Positions 60,307 through 64,000 of a stretch of DNA of 64,000 bases are shown here, one piece after another. The first letter of the stretch is position 1; each line of letters begins with the position of its first letter. The stretch comes from an uncultured Bdellovibrionales bacterium (GTDB taxonomy: Bacteria > Bdellovibrionota > Bdellovibrionia > Bdellovibrionales > UBA1609): the NCBI GenBank assembly GCA_903833275.1, contig CAILEP010000008.1, forward strand, positions 174,910 to 238,909. Direction: 5' to 3'. The notes under the pieces are model-generated. The model did not search any database. It was not told the DNA's origin and saw only the letters and a list, made by a program, of their open reading frames with translations. A program made the translations under genes and the position numbers.

Positions 60307-62029
60307 GAGAAGCCCAGAAACCTTTCTTAGAACATAAATTCAAATCTGTTACGTATAGGTCGCCCAGACCCAGCGCTTGCGGCTTAATACCGCAAATTAC
60401 TTTCGGGTCAACCGTGACTAAAGATTTGCCCACACCAATAAGCCGAAAATCTTTTTCTGGCACGATCGCACCGGGCACCCAAGAACCTGCAGATCTATTT
60501 GAAAAATACTGAACGCTAAGGGCCGCACGGCCCGAGTAACCCGGCGACAAAGGAGATAAATAACCAGCCCACTCTTTTGAGCCGGTCACGACCTTCGAGA
60601 TTATTAATCGCGTAGTATCTCCACAAGTAGCCAGCCGCCCATAGCTCTTGTTTATTTTCTCAAAGTACTGATTCAATTCCGCAGCGAGCTTCTCGCAATC
60701 AAATATAAAATCCGGAAGCATAAAAGTGCTCAGCGATGCTGTAAACCCTTCGCGACCGACGCATTTTTTTTGCCCACCTGAGGGCAAGAGTTGAGTTAAA
60801 TCTGTCGCGTCAGGATAAATTGCATTTGTCATCACCAAGTATTTCTGAACAATCGCTACGGCCGTTTCAGTCTCCCAGGGTAAACAAGTATTCTCATAAG
60901 TCGGGTTTGAAATAGTGAAATAGCCGAGTGGCGTATTTGAACTTATGTCCTTACGCCGATCATTTTCAAATCCTTCAAAACCGAAAAGAGCTAAATCATG
61001 AAACTCATGTTTACCCTCGCTTACATCGAAGCTAATTTGGGGCAGATCTTTAAAATCGTCTATTGGCTCGAGGGCCCCCGCCTTTATTGACTGATCTTTG
61101 TTCAATTCATAATGGGTCATGCAATAGGGCCCAGCGCCAATCTTCGCATTAAAATGCCCTGAATCGTGAAGCCAGCCAAACCGCAAATATATGTTCTCAA
61201 ATCGTCGAGATAGATCTCTTACGTAGGGCCCAATAAGACAAACATCGAAATTCTCGAGATTGCAATCTTTCGCACCGGGAAATATCCAATTCATCTTTCT
61301 AAGGACAGCTTTTAATTCTTCGCCCAATTCGTTTTTGCTAACTAAACGACTATTGCAATCATTAAACTCGCGAAAGTTGAACGCCAAACGGCTCTGTTCG
61401 CAACCAAGCGCCTCGCTACTCACCCGGCCATTTTTACCTAAGCAAGCCAAATTCACGTCTTTTGATACCCCAAGAATGCGCCGGTCGGTATCATCAGAAA
61501 AGCGCCGATAGATATGATTACCTAGAAAAACAGCGTGCCATTCGTCGTAAACTAATGGGTTGAGAGTCATAATTGAATATGGAAACGAAAGGCGAACCTG
61601 ATTTACATTTCGGGGGCCAAACAAAATGGAAGAAAGAAGAGCTGCCACGAAAGGGGCACTAAACGCCCAACCAAAAAATCGATTCTTTACTTTTAAAACA
61701 GATTTATAGACTTCGTCGGTTTTTAGGACCGCTTCTTCTTCTCGCGCTCGTAAAAAAAAGCCAAAAAGGCATAAGATCACCAACCAAAAATTTCTAACCG
61801 ATGGGAAGGCGATCAATGTTAGGCCGAACAAATGGATGTAAGCACCGTACATTGGGTGCCGTAGTTTATCGTAGGGCCACTCAACCCTGACGGTGCGCAA
61901 TGCCGGGGCAACACCAAAGCTTCGCCCCAATCGAACGAGGGCTAACAAAAGCACCAATGTATAGAAGAGAAAGCTGGCAACCAGGAGCAAATCAGAAGCG
62001 CCGACCCCTGAAGTTAACGGAAACACCAT
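60290..62029 (-). CDS. 3' part of a membrane-methyltransferase/periplasmic-domain fusion
   Basis: 579 codons. Residues 1-135 are membrane segments with WPYDKLRHPMYGAY and RAREEEAVL, the R-H-P-x-Y and EE...L signature of isoprenylcysteine/phospholipid methyltransferases (ICMT/PEMT-like). After one more helix, residues 140-579 are soluble and resemble a family 5 extracellular binding protein (LNPLVYDEWHAVFLGNHIYRRFSDD; EWAGYLSPLSPGYSG). The ATG at 62029 is probably not the true start: the frame upstream, 62014-62280, continues the same protein if a G9 tract (62036-62044) is read as ten. Confidence 0.6.
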   Translation of the reverse strand: MVFPLTSGVGASDLLLVASFLFYTLVLLLALVRLGRSFGVAPALRTVRVEWPYDKLRHPMYGAYIHLFGLTLIAFPSVRNFWLVILCLFGFFLRAREEEAVLKTDEVYKSVLKVKNRFFGWAFSAPFVAALLSSILFGPRNVNQVRLSFPYSIMTLNPLVYDEWHAVFLGNHIYRRFSDDTDRRILGVSKDVNLACLGKNGRVSSEALGCEQSRLAFNFREFNDCNSRLVSKNELGEELKAVLRKMNWIFPGAKDCNLENFDVCLIGPYVRDLSRRFENIYLRFGWLHDSGHFNAKIGAGPYCMTHYELNKDQSIKAGALEPIDDFKDLPQISFDVSEGKHEFHDLALFGFEGFENDRRKDISSNTPLGYFTISNPTYENTCLPWETETAVAIVQKYLVMTNAIYPDATDLTQLLPSGGQKKCVGREGFTASLSTFMLPDFIFDCEKLAAELNQYFEKINKSYGRLATCGDTTRLIISKVVTGSKEWAGYLSPLSPGYSGRAALSVQYFSNRSAGSWVPGAIVPEKDFRLIGVGKSLVTVDPKVICGIKPQALGLGDLYVTDLNLCSKKGFWASLTKKQ

Positions 62030-62280
62030 GAAGGCGGGGGGGGGACAAACGAAAGAAGTAGGCCGATTGTAGACAAGAGGGTGGTTCTATATTTCAATGC
62101 CGGCCGACTCGAAAATAGTAAAGTCAGTACTAAAATATATTTCAGGATCGGTAGAACTTCAAGACCCACACCCGGCTTGCCCTGGCCTGCAAAAACCAGA
62201 ACAATAATCCGGACGAAAACAAAAATAGAGGCGCCCAAGTAGACGGCCTTTTCAATTCGAGCGATCCACTTGGGGTGCAT
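62014..62280 (-). CDS. 5' part of the same fusion, ending in a frameshift
   Basis: 88 codons: a start MHPKWIARIEKAVYLGASIFVF and two to three hydrophobic segments, as expected for the N-terminal helices of ICMT-like proteins. It runs into the C9 run (minus strand) and ends PPPPSWCFR out of frame. One added C would give PPPAFMVFPLTSG and join the next frame exactly. Either a phase-variable gene in the off state or a base-calling error in the run. Confidence 0.65.
   Translation of the reverse strand: MHPKWIARIEKAVYLGASIFVFVRIIVLVFAGQGKPGVGLEVLPILKYILVLTLLFSSRPALKYRTTLLSTIGLLLSFVPPPPSWCFR
62036..62044 (+). repeat. G9 homopolymer tract within the coding region
   Basis: Nine consecutive G on the plus strand (C9 in the gene). 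This is the longest such tract noticed in the window and lies at the point where the two frames of the fusion gene part. Confidence 0.95.
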
Positions 62281-62301
62281 TCCGTGCCCTACTATTTTCG
62301 A

Positions 62302-62424
62302 CTAGCTGGGATCAGCGCCAGCAACAGAAAATGCCTTTGTCGCATCAATTTTTGAAGACGAAATATATGAAAGTATACCAAAACCCAATGCAAGCGCGAG
62401 TACGTACAGAATTACAAATTTCAT
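62302..62424 (-). CDS. 40-residue membrane or exported micro-protein
   Basis: ATG at 62424 overlapping the hydrolase stop (ATGA), with AGGGAGA upstream (inside the hydrolase end). The product is a hydrophobic N-terminal segment (MKFVILYVLALALGFGILSY) and a polar tail ending SVAGADPS. Either a single-pass peptide or a processed signal peptide. Well-placed start signals make it credible despite its size. Confidence 0.55.
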   Translation of the reverse strand: MKFVILYVLALALGFGILSYISSSKIDATKAFSVAGADPS

Positions 62425-63419
62425 AAGATCTCCCTTTGGTTAACACTATTACCAATCAAATAGTCAATTTGCTTAAGAGTTTCAAGCTCGTTTTCAAGCA
62501 TCGGAAAATGCCCAACATTCGGCATAATGTACACCAATTCTCCAAAAAGTGTCTGAATTGATTCATTGCTATTATCCGGGCCAATTATGTCCAAATCCCC
62601 GAGAATTATACGAATATTTCGAGACTTTCTGGCGGCCAGAGCTTTGAAAATATTTTCAAAAACCGGCGCCGCATCTTCTTGCTGGGCTGACTTGGCAAAA
62701 TAAGTAATGTTTGAAAGTAGGCTAAGCTCAGCTAAATCCGGTGCCTTTGCGAAATAAAGCGGTAGAACCTTCTGCCACCACGACCTGAATGATTCTTCGT
62801 CGTGAATATTTGCCGAAGACGGCACGCCGGTTTCTTTCATTTTAGCAGAAAATCGTGCCCATCCCGTCAGGGCCATAGGCGAGTTCATTAATATAGCTTC
62901 TGCAGCCAACTCGGGTCGTCGCTCTAATAGAGTGGCTGTTAAGAGCGCGCCAAAGGAATGCCCAATGAGAGTTGGCTTCTGCCTATACTTTAATTGAATA
63001 GCATCAATTGAATTCGAAACCAAAGCGTAGACGTCTTCGAACTTTAAATTGCTAGGCTTATCCGAATCAATCTCGTGATTAGGCAAAACCAATCTAAACA
63101 CTAGACCACAATACTTTAGACTAAGCTGATCTGCTAAATGGTTCAAATAAGTGCCCGCGATCGAAGGCCCCCCTGGCAAAAGAACTATCGGTCGGCAATT
63201 GACCTTCGTCGTAGGGCTTTCGTGACGTTCGAAAAATAGATTTCCAAATTTTTCCATGTTCAAGCTGCCCATAGTCGCCTCACTGGTTCTCATGAATACT
63301 CTGTTACAATTTGGAGCCTGGGCATTCGCAAGAGCCGAAATACCTTCAAAGCAAAGGATGGCAATAACAAATAAAACCAATCGATTACGCCTCAAGTTGA
63401 ATACCGCCAATTTTATCAA
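62421..63419 (-). CDS. secreted alpha/beta hydrolase
   Basis: 332 residues. N-terminal signal peptide (LVLFVIAILCFEGISALANA), oxyanion region LLPGGPSIAGTYLNHL, nucleophile elbow GHSFG (Ser155), an Asp in LGDLDIIGPDN and a catalytic His in NVGHFPML. The start is a TTG at 63419 inside the kinase remnant; an internal Leu codon before LVLFVIA is an alternative. Substrate unknown. Confidence 0.8.
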   Translation of the reverse strand: MIKLAVFNLRRNRLVLFVIAILCFEGISALANAQAPNCNRVFMRTSEATMGSLNMEKFGNLFFERHESPTTKVNCRPIVLLPGGPSIAGTYLNHLADQLSLKYCGLVFRLVLPNHEIDSDKPSNLKFEDVYALVSNSIDAIQLKYRQKPTLIGHSFGALLTATLLERRPELAAEAILMNSPMALTGWARFSAKMKETGVPSSANIHDEESFRSWWQKVLPLYFAKAPDLAELSLLSNITYFAKSAQQEDAAPVFENIFKALAARKSRNIRIILGDLDIIGPDNSNESIQTLFGELVYIMPNVGHFPMLENELETLKQIDYLIGNSVNQREIL

Positions 63420-63933
63420 AGGTCGCCGGCAATTCGATAGCGATCAAAGTGCCAACCTCAACCCTGGAGGTCACCTCAATCATGCCACCTAAGCGATCTA
63501 CGGTTTGTTTCACATAATACAAACCCAATCCATAGCCCGTGCTATCCTGGCCCTTCACCTGCTTTTCAAAGATTCGACTTCGAAGACCCTCGGCCATACC
63601 ACGACAATCGTCGGCAACACTTATGATCACTCTTTCGCGCTTTGAATCCATCATGACATTAACAAGGACTTGATTGCTGACCTTGTCCGCAGCCTTAATT
63701 GAATTCGAAACAAGGTTGTCGACAATTCGCAAAAGCTCATTTCGCTCACCATTTACTACCCCTTTGCGGTAGTTGCCATGAAATTTCACTTCAATCTTTG
63801 AGCCGGTGGCCTTTAGTTCGCTTTGTTTGTGATCAACGTAATCCTTGATATCGGTTGATAATACTTCGGTGCCCTTGACCTGCCCCCACGAATTGGCCCA
63901 CCTTCTATCGGACTGAATTTGTTTAAGCAACAT
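63385..63933 (-). CDS. histidine-kinase ATPase domain left after an insertion
   Basis: HATPase_c domain with N-box LLRIVDNLVSNSIKAA, VADDCRGM and the G2 box TGYGLGLYYVKQT, ending shortly after LPATFDK. The dimerisation/His-phosphorylation domain that should precede it is absent. The first few codons (MLLKQIQ) come from the adjoining insertion-sequence end, so this is most likely a truncated kinase. A GTG at 63942 is also in frame. Overlaps the hydrolase start by 35 bases. Confidence 0.7.
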   Translation of the reverse strand: MLLKQIQSDRRWANSWGQVKGTEVLSTDIKDYVDHKQSELKATGSKIEVKFHGNYRKGVVNGERNELLRIVDNLVSNSIKAADKVSNQVLVNVMMDSKRERVIISVADDCRGMAEGLRSRIFEKQVKGQDSTGYGLGLYYVKQTVDRLGGMIEVTSRVEVGTLIAIELPATFDKIGGIQLEA

Positions 63934-64000
63934 GTTTATCACTCAGTGTGATTGTTAGCGGTGCTGGCGGTTTACCATTTAAACTGCTGTGTGGTCGAAC
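63909..64000 (-). mobile_element. end of an IS3-family-type insertion sequence with transposase C-terminus
   Basis: On the minus strand a frame open from the window edge to a stop at 63923 reads VRPHSSLNGKPPAPLTITLS, the RPHSxLxGxxP tail of IS3/IS481-type rve transposases. The sequence GGACTGAATTTG near 63910 resembles an IS3-family terminal inverted repeat, giving the likely element boundary. The rest lies beyond the window. Confidence 0.75.

Overview
The window is a stretch of bacterial chromosome that most resembles the Bdellovibrionota (Bdellovibrio and relatives). This is an inference from several signs: long secreted proteins of unknown family, PilZ-domain proteins, a der/era/rnc block, a murJ-tilS-ftsH-cdaA-cdaR-glmM-nnr-tsaE block, and dense gene packing with many 4-base start/stop overlaps. 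There is no rRNA, CRISPR array or complete prophage. Most of the content is core metabolism and information processing, with accessory patches at about 11.3-16 kb, 51.0-51.5 kb and 52.4-64 kb.

Layout. 0-7.5 kb: the start of a divergent gene at the left edge, then a four-gene sulfate-activation operon (cysD, a fused cysN-cysC, an FAD/NAD(P) enzyme and a Cys-rich secreted protein) whose genes are all joined by GTGA overlaps, then an M14 peptidase. 7.5-11.3 kb: a CPBP-like membrane protein, a three-gene ABC-2 exporter and a PilZ protein. 11.3-16 kb: a patchy region with small stress-type genes, an AAA/DUF4143 ATPase, gene remnants, tRNA-Met and hairpin repeats. 16-20 kb: secreted proteins and lipoproteins, one with a lipobox repeated four times. 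20-27.6 kb (minus): a secreted zinc metalloprotease, then rnc-era-der and a sodium symporter. 27.8-33.6 kb (minus): a large envelope protein, then cysteine desulfurase, mnmA and mtaB, which supply and use sulfur for tRNA modification. 35.3-44.7 kb (minus): murJ-tilS-ftsH-cdaA-cdaR-glmM-nnr-tsaE, combining lipid II export, tRNA-Ile lysidine, membrane proteolysis, c-di-AMP synthesis, aminosugar supply, NAD(P)HX repair and t6A synthesis. 44.7-51 kb: rpsT, a PilZ protein, holA, lptE, an aminotransferase plus serA-like pair, purA, tRNA-Lys and tRNA-Glu. 51.5-64 kb: two SAM methyltransferases, a SOUL protein, a light-response module, a frameshifted methyltransferase, unknown envelope proteins, a membrane-methyltransferase/binding-protein-like fusion split at a G9 tract, an alpha/beta hydrolase, and a histidine-kinase remnant cut by an IS3-type element at the right edge.

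The two most interesting signals are these. (1) The light module: a MerR/B12-binding CarH/LitR-type regulator is divergent from a DNA photolyase. A perfect 22-bp palindrome overlaps the predicted photolyase promoter, and the regulator has Val where CarH proteins have the Trp that caps adenosylcobalamin. (2) A family of nested hairpin repeats of about 124 bp placed next to tRNA genes. Two full copies share short blocks and overall length while their central stems differ in sequence but keep pairing. A second short hairpin family with a GGA/TCC loop lies close to each of them. No computation was run: family assignments rest on motifs read by eye.
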